A stretch of 64,000 bases of DNA from Ardenticatenaceae bacterium (GTDB lineage: Bacteria > Chloroflexota > Anaerolineae > Promineifilales > Promineifilaceae): the NCBI GenBank assembly GCA_020634435.1, contig JACKBS010000012.1:186001-250000 (forward strand), read 5' to 3'. The notes beneath the pieces are model-generated. The model did not search any database and was not told the DNA's origin. It saw only the letters and a list, made by a program, of their open reading frames with translations. Shown piece by piece: positions 28,006-37,330 of this stretch. Positions within the stretch are counted from its first letter, which is position 1; every line of letters starts with the position of its first letter. Made by a program: the position numbers and the translations under genes.

Positions 28006-28320
28006 ATGGCAAAAGAACAGAAATATCGTGAGCTGCTCCAGGCGTTGGTCACCTATTATTGGCAAACTGGTGATGCTGCTTTGGATAAATATTTAATGGA
28101 GTACGCTGCGAAAGATTGGTCGGGCGAAAAGGCCAATGTCACCCATTTGCCGTGCGCGGAATGTCACTTTGCCTTTAATGTCCGCGATATGGTTCGTTTG
28201 GTCAGCCCCACAGGCCAGTATTTGGTGGTTTGTGAAGATTGCAGCAGCGATTTTTTGCTGGAGGGTTATCAGATTGAAAGGCTTGTGACTCCGTTTGACC
28301 GATCTGATACGCGTCAATAG
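28006..28320 (+). CDS. Small zinc-ribbon-like protein
   Basis: A 104-aa soluble protein with two Cys pairs, CAECHFAFNVRDMV and VCEDCSSDF, spaced as in a zinc ribbon, after a helical N-terminal half (YRELLQALVTYYWQTGD). Such proteins are often small regulators or nucleic-acid-binding factors. GAGGAGGGG lies upstream of the ATG. It precedes the antirepressor-like gene by 53 bp on the same strand, perhaps co-transcribed. No family was recognised. Confidence 0.65.
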   Translation: MAKEQKYRELLQALVTYYWQTGDAALDKYLMEYAAKDWSGEKANVTHLPCAECHFAFNVRDMVRLVSPTGQYLVVCEDCSSDFLLEGYQIERLVTPFDRSDTRQ

Positions 28321-28373
28321 GGTGGCTTGGATCCTGACAAAACAATGGAATAATTTTTGAGGTTGATAGCACT

Positions 28374-29186
28374 ATGGCAGCTGAAAACGCATTGGTTCCC
28401 ATTGAGGAAAAAACCGTTCATTTTTATGACGATGAGATAAAGCTGGTTGTTGTTCAAGAGGGTGATAAACAACAGGCATATGTGCCCCTGCGCCCCATTT
28501 GTGACTTTTTAGGGGTTACCTGGTCGCCGCAGCTGCGACGGGTAGACCGTGACCCGATTTTAGCCGAAGTTGCTACCTCTGTGACCGTTACGGTCACGGA
28601 GGCTGGTCAGCGTGGTCAGATGCTTTGTTTGCCCATTGATTTCCTGAACGGCTGGCTTTTTGGTATCAACGCCACGCGGGTGAAGCCGGCGGTCAAGGAT
28701 CGCTTGCTGCGTTACCAACGGGAATGTTATCAGGTATTGGCCCAGGCGTATACGGGAAACTCGGCGGCGGAAGAATCTCCCACGATGTCGGCGCTGGCTC
28801 AGGTGCGCGAGATGGGGCTGGCCATTGTGCGTATGGCGGAAGAACAGATGGAGTTTGAGCGCCGGTTGACCACCACAGAGACACGCCTGGAGCAGGCGGC
28901 AGTTGTCTATGGGGATTTAACCAAACGTGTCAAAACGCTGGAAGAGCGGTTGGCGCCAGGAGCTGTTGTCACCGAAGAGCAGGCCAGCCGTATCAGCCAG
29001 GCGGTGAAAGCCGTGGCTATCGCTTTGGGCAAACAGACCGGTCGAAATGAGTTTGGCGGTGTTTATGGCGAAATGTATCGACGTTATGATATTACGGGCT
29101 ATAAAATGCTGCCGGTGGCCAAGTTTGAAGCGTGTATGGCCTGGCTCAGCGAATGGTATCAGAACCTGACGGGAGAAACGTTTTAA
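28374..29186 (+). CDS. Phage antirepressor-like protein (P22_AR_N / ORF6C-like)
   Basis: A 270-aa protein. Residues 10-120 match the P22 antirepressor N-terminal domain: a strand pair around VHFYDDEIKLVVV, AYVPLRPICDFLGVTWSPQL, MLCLPIDFLNGWLFGI, and VKDRLLRYQRECYQVLAQ. A coiled-coil-like linker (about 140-190) leads to an ORF6C/KilA-C-like end (AVKAVAIALGKQTG then YKMLPVAKFEACMAWLSEW). Phage antirepressors neutralise repressors or bind DNA; chromosomal copies occur as solitary genes. It lies 0.7 kb before the CRISPR array on the same strand. A palindrome within the gene (28581-28597) recurs exactly in the hairpin just downstream. Confidence 0.82.
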   Translation: MAAENALVPIEEKTVHFYDDEIKLVVVQEGDKQQAYVPLRPICDFLGVTWSPQLRRVDRDPILAEVATSVTVTVTEAGQRGQMLCLPIDFLNGWLFGINATRVKPAVKDRLLRYQRECYQVLAQAYTGNSAAEESPTMSALAQVREMGLAIVRMAEEQMEFERRLTTTETRLEQAAVVYGDLTKRVKTLEERLAPGAVVTEEQASRISQAVKAVAIALGKQTGRNEFGGVYGEMYRRYDITGYKMLPVAKFEACMAWLSEWYQNLTGETF

Positions 29187-29265
29187 GCGTTCAGATGCCA
29201 CAAGTGGTGAGCCGATGGAACTGACGATCTGCGTCTGATGGCTGGCCCGAAAAAGTTTGTGCCTA

Positions 29266-29298
29266 TTACCTGGGTGACCGTTACGGTCACCCAGGTAA
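29266..29298. terminator. Perfect 15-bp hairpin after the antirepressor gene
   Basis: TTACCTGGGTGACCG (29266-29280), loop TTA, CGGTCACCCAGGTAA (29284-29298). It is 80 bp past the stop codon; no T-run follows. The core GTGACCGTTACGGTCAC is identical to 28581-28597 inside the gene, so it may be an operator as well as a transcription end. Confidence 0.6.
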
Positions 29299-29891
29299 AT
29301 GAAGCCGCACCGCCTCCCGAATCTTTGTGATAATGCAACCAGCAGTTGAGTTTGCTGTCAGGCTTGTCATTCCATGACAAATCTGAGATGGACTTAGTGA
29401 ATTTAATGAGGGAGATTGAATAAATGTTTGGTGGGGCGGTCAGTTTGAGTTGTCTTTAGGATATAATAATGGAAGGTTTTTGGCTAAATATCCAAAGACG
29501 ATCCGATTGGAAATGCTCTTAGTAAAGAGTTAATCAGGTTACCGCAGGCTTAGGCAACTGATGAGAGATAATAGGGGAAATCGTGAATATTTGCCTAAAA
29601 GAATAGGTGTTAGCGATTGAATAGTATGTAAGACCCTCGGAAAACGTGATTGAATGCGATTGAGCACGATCGGTAGCGATATGGCGCGATCTGGAAGGTG
29701 GATCAAACATTAGTGGGAGATAAGAAACAGCGTTTTTTGCCATAGGTTTGCGAGACCCTCGGAAAGAAGAGAGTGGTGGGACGAGAATATATGTTTACAA
29801 GGAAATATGATGGAAAAGTGGTGTGGTTTGCCCACAAAGAAACAAAATATGCTAGACTATTGATGATAGTTTCCCACTGTGGATAACTGCT
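29299..29891 (+). promoter_or_regulatory. Candidate CRISPR leader region
   Basis: A 593-bp AT-rich, gene-free stretch before the first repeat. The degenerate repeat at the far end of the array places the leader here. It contains the 13-bp direct repeat AGACCCTCGGAAA (29631-29643 and 29753-29765) and five GAT words exactly 10 bp apart (29647-29690). Array promoter and integration-factor sites are expected here; a precise promoter was not identified. Confidence 0.65.
29647..29690. repeat. 10-bp-phased CGAT words in the leader
   Basis: TGAT at 29647 is followed by CGAT at 29657, 29667, 29677 and 29687, each exactly 10 bp apart, while the six intervening bases differ. The phase is close to one DNA helical turn, suggesting a protein bound along one face. 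Confidence 0.6.
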
Positions 29892-32800
29892 GTCAGAACG
29901 GCCGTGTTTACCTAAGAGGGATTTAGACGTGACCATGAAGTTGGGGGCTTGGGTTTCCCACTCAGTCAGAACGGCCGTGTTTACCTAAGAGGGATTTAGA
30001 CGAGGCAGTGCTGTGGGGGTGGGGATGCCTGCAGTGGGTCAGAACGGCCGTGTTTACCTAAGAGGGATTTAGACGAATCGGATCAACTACTCGGTAGAGG
30101 GTAACGAAAAGGTCAGAACGGCCGTGTTTACCTAAGAGGGATTTAGACTGCGTGGAGGTGGGGCTCTGGTATGGTATTACCCAAGTCAGAACGGCCGTGT
30201 TTACCTAAGAGGGATTTAGACAATCAGCAAAACAGTCAACCCACCAAACAGCCAAGGTCAGAACGGCCGTGTTTACCTAAGAGGGATTTAGACGATAAAG
30301 TAGGAAGGTCGGCCAGGTAGTCGAATGACGCGGTCAGAACGGCCGTGTTTACCTAAGAGGGATTTAGACCCGGGGCCGATGCGGGCGTTGTGGCGTTACC
30401 GGGAGTCAGAACGGCCGTGTTTACCTAAGAGGGATTTAGACGAAACGAGGGTCTGTCGAGCTCAGTATGTATATCTCCGTCAGAACGGCCGTGTTTACCT
30501 AAGAGGGATTTAGACGTGTTCCTCCGGAGACTTCCGGGTGGGAGTCCAAGAAGTCAGAACGGCCGTGTTTACCTAAGAGGGATTTAGACATGATTGCACC
30601 CTTCGACGCGTCAATGATTTCCTGGGGTCAGAACGGCCGTGTTTACCTAAGAGGGATTTAGACAATTCCACCACCATCTTTACCACACGATTTGCTTGTG
30701 TCAGAACGGCCGTGTTTACCTAAGAGGGATTTAGACAAGATACCTGCAATGCCAACTACGAACGACATCCATCGTCAGAACGGCCGTGTTTACCTAAGAG
30801 GGATTTAGACAACTGCGGATACTGAAATCCGCGTTCCATGTCCGGGTCAGAACGGCCGTGTTTACCTAAGAGGGATTTAGACATGATGGCCCTTGTCGGG
30901 CCACCCTTGAAGATGACGGTCAGAACGGCCGTGTTTACCTAAGAGGGATTTAGACACAGGGGGGCGGTTAATCTCTGGCGAGATTAGCCGCGTCAGAACG
31001 GCCGTGTTTACCTAAGAGGGATTTAGACGCTGTGTGTATTTTTTTCTTTCTTTTATTGCGGAAAGTCAGAACGGCCGTGTTTACCTAAGAGGGATTTAGA
31101 CTAACTGCTAAGCTATAAAGCATTGAAAAAACTGCCTGTCAGAACGGCCGTGTTTACCTAAGAGGGATTTAGACCATACCACTGCCTAACACATTTATGC
31201 GTTAGCTGGGTCAGAACGGCCGTGTTTACCTAAGAGGGATTTAGACAACTCTTTCATCCGCTTATAAGCATTCGTAAACCCTTTGTCAGAACGGCCGTGT
31301 TTACCTAAGAGGGATTTAGACAGGTTGGCTGAGCATCAAACTGCGCTTGGTCAAACGGTCAGAACGGCCGTGTTTACCTAAGAGGGATTTAGACGCCTCC
31401 ACCTCATCGAGGGGGAGGTCAATTTTTACGGTCAGAACGGCCGTGTTTACCTAAGAGGGATTTAGACCTAAACCAACACTGCCAGTAGGAATCCTGTCAC
31501 GATGTCAGAACGGCCGTGTTTACCTAAGAGGGATTTAGACAAAATCGTTAGTTGTCACACCACACACCAGAATATCGTCAGAACGGCCGTGTTTACCTAA
31601 GAGGGATTTAGACCTGTTGCCGGTGTCGCTGTCTGTGCTGTTGCTGGTAGTCAGAACGGCCGTGTTTACCTAAGAGGGATTTAGACATAATTGCTCAATC
31701 GTCATGATGAGCCACTCCTTGTCAGAACGGCCGTGTTTACCTAAGAGGGATTTAGACAAATGTTTGGCCTCCTTGTCAAGAGCCTTAGCATACGGTCAGA
31801 ACGGCCGTGTTTACCTAAGAGGGATTTAGACTCCACCAGCACGGCCGTCCCTTGCGGGATAGCGCTAGTCAGAACGGCCGTGTTTACCTAAGAGGGATTT
31901 AGACCAATTGAGGCAACGGTACCTGAGTCATTAAAAAAGAGTCAGAACGGCCGTGTTTACCTAAGAGGGATTTAGACAAAACATCAGCCCCCCCAAAAGG
32001 GGGAAGATCGACGTCAGAACGGCCGTGTTTACCTAAGAGGGATTTAGACTTACGTTCTCTAAGTATCCCGAGGGAATAGCGTTAGGTCAGAACGGCCGTG
32101 TTTACCTAAGAGGGATTTAGACTAGAATTAGGCCCAAGGCCATAAGGATTACAACAAGTCAGAACGGCCGTGTTTACCTAAGAGGGATTTAGACCAATGG
32201 TAGCCGCAGCTCCAAACAGCATTAACAAAAGTCAGAACGGCCGTGTTTACCTAAGAGGGATTTAGACAGGGGATACCTATCCCAAAGCCTACTAAAGTTC
32301 CTAGTCAGAACGGCCGTGTTTACCTAAGAGGGATTTAGACAAAATTTTGAAGATCTGCTTGAGGAACACCCCCATAGTCAGAACGGCCGTGTTTACCTAA
32401 GAGGGATTTAGACTTTCTTTATTTGCTCCTTTTGCAAAAATTGGGTTACGTCAGAACGGCCGTGTTTACCTAAGAGGGATTTAGACTCTATCTCCCCGGC
32501 CTCTCAGTAAACCCCTTGCCTTTGTCAGAACGGCCGTGTTTACCTAAGAGGGATTTAGACTCGCCATTGGGATGACGAACGACAACATTGCCATCGTCAG
32601 AACGGCCGTGTTTACCTAAGAGGGATTTAGACAAAACCCTTGTCCAAGCCATCTTGGAACAAGGAAAAGTCAGAACGGCCGTGTTTACCTAAGAGGGATT
32701 TAGACGTGCCAGCGCCACTGCCAAAGCAATAGTAGCTCCGGTCAGAACGGCCGTGTTTACCTAAGAGGGATTTAGACAAACGGGGCCCATTAGGTTGCAG

Positions 32801-33724
32801 TACTGCAAGCCATTGTCAGAACGGCCGTGTTTACCTAAGAGGGATTTAGACTTCATCTTCATTGACCTGTGAAAGGTAACGAAGAGTCAGAACGGCCGTG
32901 TTTACCTAAGAGGGATTTAGACAGTTGTACTTCATCGCAAGTGCCAAATGTTGGGGAAGGTCAGAACGGCCGTGTTTACCTAAGAGGGATTTAGACCAGA
33001 CCAGTCGGCAAGGGAGCGCCAGAGTTGTCATCGTCAGAACGGCCGTGTTTACCTAAGAGGGATTTAGACAAGTTATCGGTCGAATTCACAGTGGTTTCTT
33101 GCAATGTCAGAACGGCCGTGTTTACCTAAGAGGGATTTAGACTCAGAGGCACGAGTAACGGTCGCTTCCCAGTCACGGGTCAGAACGGCCGTGTTTACCT
33201 AAGAGGGATTTAGACCTGTTGCCGTTGTCGTCGTCGGCCACTTCGTCGGGTCAGAACGGCCGTGTTTACCTAAGAGGGATTTAGACGAAGCACTCGTACT
33301 CGCCATTGATCGGCAAGCAAACGTCAGAACGGCCGTGTTTACCTAAGAGGGATTTAGACACTTTGGGTTTCTTAGAATATGCTTCAATTACAGCTTCGTC
33401 AGAACGGCCGTGTTTACCTAAGAGGGATTTAGACAACACTTTCAACCCCTTCACCACACTCGATGCCCGCGTCAGAACGGCCGTGTTTACCTAAGAGGGA
33501 TTTAGACACGTAAGCTGGGAAGCACCGAACATATAGGAACCTGTCAGAACGGCCGTGTTTACCTAAGAGGGATTTAGACAATACAGTGGACAACCACTAA
33601 AGACGCCTAAAAAAAGTCAGAACGGCCGTGTTTACCTAAGAGGGATTTAGACTGTTAGCGCAAAGCCACAGCCCAATACCCATTGCTTGTCAGAACGGCC
33701 GTGTTTACTGAGAGAGATTTTGAC
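29892..33724 (+). CRISPR. CRISPR array, 53 repeats and 52 spacers
   Basis: The 37-nt direct repeat begins GTCAGAACGGCCGTG and ends GAGGGATTTAGAC. I located 53 repeat starts from 29892 to 33689. The first 52 appear identical; the last (33689-33724) is one base shorter and degenerate (TTTACTGAGAGAGATTTTGAC end), marking the trailer end, so new spacers enter at the left. Spacers are 34-39 nt, mostly 36, all different. The repeat carries ACGGCCGT, the palindrome iterated throughout the window, which could form the crRNA stem. No effector genes adjoin; cas1-cas2-cas4 lie 27 kb to the left. Repeat length and Cas4 fit several type I or III systems, so no subtype is given. Spacer 27 (31832-31867) itself contains ACGGCCGT. 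Confidence 0.98.
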
Positions 33725-34046
33725 AAAATCAGCGCGGCATAGACAATTCCAAGAATTACGCGGGATAGGTGTTGATTCCATTGAATGGTTGAAACTCTGG
33801 CAGTGAGGTTTAACAATTTGATCTAACAACTGACACTAAAGTTATGCGAGGAAAATTCCATCGCTTCTCTTATAGACAATCTAATAAAGCTGCGCTATTA
33901 TAATTACGTGACCATCCCTCCCCCCAAACTGGCACGAGAGAAACGCGACTGGATTACACTGTTCACCGTTGGTCACAGGTAAACAGTAAAACGAGGCAAG
34001 ATGAGCGCCCGCTGCCTTGCCTCGTTTTGTTTTTAGAGGCCGGATC
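33725..34046. other. Gene-free stretch between array and polymerase gene
   Basis: No gene seen. A bidirectional terminator occupies 33988-34028. The first 260 bp are AT-rich trailer DNA without further repeats. Confidence 0.55.
33988..34028. terminator. Bidirectional rho-independent terminator
   Basis: AAAACGAGGCAAG (33988-34000) pairs perfectly with CTTGCCTCGTTTT (34016-34028) around a 15-base loop, followed by a T-rich tract on the plus strand and TTTTACTGTTT on the minus strand. It separates array transcription from the polymerase operon on the other strand. Confidence 0.85.
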
Positions 34047-36314
34047 TCAAGTAGAAGCCCAAGTAACTAGATGGTCATGACTCATAGGAATTGGCATCTG
34101 CCAGGCCCGGGCCAGGACGGCCTGCCTGACCTCTGTCTCTTCTATGCCCAACGGCTGGAGGATAGCGCTGGCGGCACGGAGAAGCAGGGTAGTGTAACGC
34201 TCGGTGTCGAGAGCGGCGGTTTCAACCACCACAGGCAAATCCCAGGCATGCACTCCAGCCTTGCCCCGCACAAACCAAAAGCGAATCCGCTGCCCAGGTC
34301 GGCGTGGCTTGCCGACAGCATCCAGCTGCATAGCGGCCCGGCAGGTGGGTGATGGCACGCGGTAAGCGCCAATCTCTCGGCTTAACCGCTGCGAGACGAG
34401 CAAGTGGGGCAGGGGGATACGGCCGTTTCTTAACTCATCTATCTGTTGGCGCAGGAAAACAATCAGATCAGGCACAGCGCTGGCCAGAGGACGGCCAGTG
34501 GGAACCTTGGCCAACCGCTGAATCATCGCCAGCTGCACCTGGGCAATCCAGGGTGGCGTATCATGCCGCCGGGTCTCAATGCCCCGCGTCTTAATTTCCC
34601 CACTCTGAAAAACGCCAAAGTAGCGATTGGCCACCGGCACTCGCGCATCCAATCGTGACGGCAGGAAGGCCACCCACTTGTAGATGCCCTCCAGGGCAAT
34701 CGGTAGACCAGTGCGCTGGGTAATTTCGTCCAGGAGGGGGCGTGCCTGCTCATTTTTGTTTACCCCCGCCTTCTTCACCCACAGCCCATCGACGTACATA
34801 TGCAGCACTTCGTAGCCCAGATCTTCGGCCGCTTCCTTGGCCCGCAGCAGGCAGTCACGGCCGTAGGCAGTCACCGCCTCGTGCGACTCAATCCGACCAA
34901 AGCGGGCATTTTTGTAGCCCAGGTAGCCAAAACAAACGACCAGCAGCCACTTCAGCGCCGCTGCCCGCGCCTTGAGGGCCGGGGTGCGGCAGTCCAGTGC
35001 CGTCAGCCCGGCCAGCTGCTCCTTGATGGCAATTCGCTTCACCAGCAGCGGCCGCAGCGTGCGCGGCACCAGTCCCACCCGCGACAAATCTACCGGCACG
35101 TCCAGCTCAGGAATGTGCTCGCTCGTTTCATTTTCGATGCCCACCGTCTCTGGCGAAACGTTGAAGCGCACCATAATACTGGGGTACATCGAGACAAAAT
35201 CAATCTCCACCACGTCCTCATGCAGCCCCAGCGTCGGCTGGTAGACCAGGCCACCTCGGTCAGCGTGAATCAGCTGTGCGGCCGTTTTAAACCCCTCAGC
35301 CTGCTGTTTCTGGTAGGGCACCAGGATGCCGCGCCGCAGAGCCTCCTGCATTTGCAGTGCCGTCACCCCGGAGCCGGGTGACTTGCGGGCAATTTCCTGC
35401 ACTGGCAGTCCCGTTACCCGTGCTTGCTCGAAGGCACCATGCAGACCGTACTCGCCGTACATCATCGCATTGTGCTGGTCAATGTGGTAACGGCCGTAAA
35501 GATGCACCTGCTGGCCCCGGTAAACCACCTGACCGTAGGTGAAGTAGCTGTTCTCCTGCCGGTGAATGACAGCCTTACCTTCATCGCGGTTGAGGTTAAA
35601 CCACTCGGCGCCCAACTCCTGCGCCGATTTGAGCAGCAGCGGCATCAGCCAGGTGTCACCAAAGCGGGTCAGAATCACGTCCGGGTCAACCCGTCTGACG
35701 GTGGCGTGGAGGCTGGCCAGCAGTAAAGGAAGCGGCTGGAGTGGCACCTGGCGACGAGAACGGCCGTCGTCGAGCCACAAAAACGATGGCTCGCGGTGGG
35801 CTGGCTCTTCATTTGGCTCAATGGTCAGCAGGCGCAGCGGCGGCTGGCTGGGGCTGACGTCCCACCTGGATTCCAGCGGTGTAATGTGCTGGATACGGCC
35901 GCTGTCATCCACTTCAACCGCACAGTAACAGAGCGGGAAAACATCGAAAACGGCCGCATAACGCAGTCCCAGCGGGATGTCGGCGTCGTAATAGGTGAGA
36001 TCGGGGAAACAGCGCGTAATTTGGCGGAACAGACGGGGTTGCCAGGCTGGATTGCTCACCGTCACCGCCAGCACATCCAGCGGCCCGGCAAACAAATCCT
36101 GGCGCACTGTTCGCGCTAGCTGGATACCAACTGGCTGCTGTTGCAAGAAGCGCCAAAGTGCACGCAGTCGGGGAAACGGCCCATGCGCATAGAAGGTGAG
36201 GGGGAAGGGTTGCGTAAGGCGGAGGCGACGGCCGTCTTCGGCCAGCAGCCAGAGGACCAAGCTATCTGCTTCGTCCGCATATAGGTCCAGCAGCCAGCCG
36301 CGCAGGTCAGCCAT
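34047..36314 (-). CDS. Divergent family-B DNA polymerase
   Basis: A 755-aa protein of PolB type. ATG 36314 overlaps the stop of the upstream small gene (ATGGCTGA), so a longer frame is rejected. An N-terminal region (1-200) resembles a degenerate exonuclease domain: the expected Asp-x-Glu of Exo I reads TIEPNEE near 164, and VDPDVILTRFGDTWLMPLL (209-227) matches Exo II. Motif A is EIDFVSMYPSIM (Asp372), motif B KWLLVVCFGYLGY (455-467), motif C HMYVDGLW (Asp509), where Leu511 sits at the position of the second Asp of canonical YxDTDS. Polymerase activity is therefore uncertain. It ends a four-gene cassette with a LuxR regulator and a RecA-like protein. The CRISPR array lies just downstream, transcribed towards it from the other side. 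Confidence 0.85.
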   Translation of the reverse strand: MADLRGWLLDLYADEADSLVLWLLAEDGRRLRLTQPFPLTFYAHGPFPRLRALWRFLQQQPVGIQLARTVRQDLFAGPLDVLAVTVSNPAWQPRLFRQITRCFPDLTYYDADIPLGLRYAAVFDVFPLCYCAVEVDDSGRIQHITPLESRWDVSPSQPPLRLLTIEPNEEPAHREPSFLWLDDGRSRRQVPLQPLPLLLASLHATVRRVDPDVILTRFGDTWLMPLLLKSAQELGAEWFNLNRDEGKAVIHRQENSYFTYGQVVYRGQQVHLYGRYHIDQHNAMMYGEYGLHGAFEQARVTGLPVQEIARKSPGSGVTALQMQEALRRGILVPYQKQQAEGFKTAAQLIHADRGGLVYQPTLGLHEDVVEIDFVSMYPSIMVRFNVSPETVGIENETSEHIPELDVPVDLSRVGLVPRTLRPLLVKRIAIKEQLAGLTALDCRTPALKARAAALKWLLVVCFGYLGYKNARFGRIESHEAVTAYGRDCLLRAKEAAEDLGYEVLHMYVDGLWVKKAGVNKNEQARPLLDEITQRTGLPIALEGIYKWVAFLPSRLDARVPVANRYFGVFQSGEIKTRGIETRRHDTPPWIAQVQLAMIQRLAKVPTGRPLASAVPDLIVFLRQQIDELRNGRIPLPHLLVSQRLSREIGAYRVPSPTCRAAMQLDAVGKPRRPGQRIRFWFVRGKAGVHAWDLPVVVETAALDTERYTTLLLRAASAILQPLGIEETEVRQAVLARAWQMPIPMSHDHLVTWAST

Positions 36315-36552
36315 TGATCCGGCGCTGTAAGTCGTCGATTTTCTTCTGCTGTTCCACCAGCATCGCCAGAAGCACCGCTTCAAAGGGCAGGGCATGGTTG
36401 GCCTGGGAGATAGCCGCCGTATGCAGGCGGGCGGCCGCAAAGAGGGCATCAAAGTGGCGCTGGTCTTCCCGGCGCAGGGTGCGGCGGAAGTTGGCAAAGG
36501 CCGTTTGCTCTTGCTGGATGAGTTGGTTGGTGGTTGGCAGCGTACGGCCCAT
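36307..36552 (-). CDS. Small helical protein of the polymerase cassette
   Basis: An 81-aa protein (MGRTLPTTNQLIQQEQTAF at the start) predicted to be helical, ending in a coiled-coil-like stretch (LLAMLVEQQKKIDDLQRR). AGGAGC lies six bases before the ATG. It overlaps the polymerase start by 8 bp, so the two are translationally coupled and probably interact, for example as a clamp-like or recruiting factor. The family was not recognised. Confidence 0.65.
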   Translation of the reverse strand: MGRTLPTTNQLIQQEQTAFANFRRTLRREDQRHFDALFAAARLHTAAISQANHALPFEAVLLAMLVEQQKKIDDLQRRING

Positions 36553-36645
36553 AAGTGCTCCTGGTTGTTAAGGGCTCGGGGATAGTTGCTGGTACAAACT
36601 ACTTACCCCGAGCCATGATTTCTTTTGCGTAGGAAGCCCGGTGAA

Positions 36646-37230
36646 TCACTGTTCGGTTTTCTGTTCCAATGAAAACAGAGATGGTTGGGCAACGGCCGTT
36701 TCTAGCGGCTCTCGGATGAAGTGATGTGTAGCGGCATTGAGCACTAGCTCCATCAGCACGGCCCGGTCGGGTTGGCGGAGGGGTTGAAGCGATACGATCA
36801 CCGGAGCCAGACGGCATAAGCGCTGCAGCTGTACCAGCGCCAGGCGCAGGAGTCGCACGCTTTCGCCCAGGTCAATGCTTTCATCACCGAAGGTGGACAA
36901 TAAATCCAGAACAAGGGTCGGGGTGTGGGAAACGGCCGTTTCTTGCAGAAGCGTCACCATCTGGTGGCAAGTAAAGGCGCGGGCGATGGTGATGCGGTTA
37001 AGTGCTGCTTCCAGCTGTACCGTGTACCGCCGAATGTAGTGGGCCACGTACAGGGCGTTGTAGCTGTTGCCACCATCCAGTACGCGCACAGCACCACGCT
37101 GAGCCATCACTGCCGACAGTTCCAACATGTGCAGCCGCTCCGCACGCGGGCCAAGCACCAGGCCAAGTTCGCCACTGGCCACGGTTGTGGCTGTGGTCAG
37201 GGCAGTGGGTATCTGCATGGGCAAGGACAT
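36646..37230 (-). CDS. RecA/RadA-like protein with degenerate Walker A (ImuA-like role suggested)
   Basis: A 194-aa protein with a RecA-core pattern: strand and loop GELGLVLGPRAERLHMLELS where Walker A would be, but GPRAERLH lacks the Gly-Lys-Thr/Ser; then VRVLDGGNSYNALYVAHYIR, IARAFTCHQMVTLLQET, a Walker B-like LVLDLLSTF, and PVIVSLQPLRQPDR. RecA-like proteins without ATP-binding residues, such as ImuA/SulA-like proteins, act as polymerase accessory factors in mutasomes. The ATG at 37230 (GGTGGCGGC upstream) is preferred; 37218 is also possible. It lies in a cassette with a family-B polymerase, a parallel to imuA-imuB-dnaE2. That comparison is inference. Confidence 0.6.
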   Translation of the reverse strand: MSLPMQIPTALTTATTVASGELGLVLGPRAERLHMLELSAVMAQRGAVRVLDGGNSYNALYVAHYIRRYTVQLEAALNRITIARAFTCHQMVTLLQETAVSHTPTLVLDLLSTFGDESIDLGESVRLLRLALVQLQRLCRLAPVIVSLQPLRQPDRAVLMELVLNAATHHFIREPLETAVAQPSLFSLEQKTEQ

Positions 37231-37330
37231 GCCGCCACCATACCGGTTGGGGAGAGACAGGGCAATCCACTGAACAGGGGAGATACGGGTGAAAAAGGGG
37301 GTGTCACCCCATGGGGTGAGCGTGTTAACC

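Noticed and set aside
30325..33494. Small frames within the CRISPR array
   Set aside because: They translate repeats (SERPCLPKRDLD units) and spacers, not genes.
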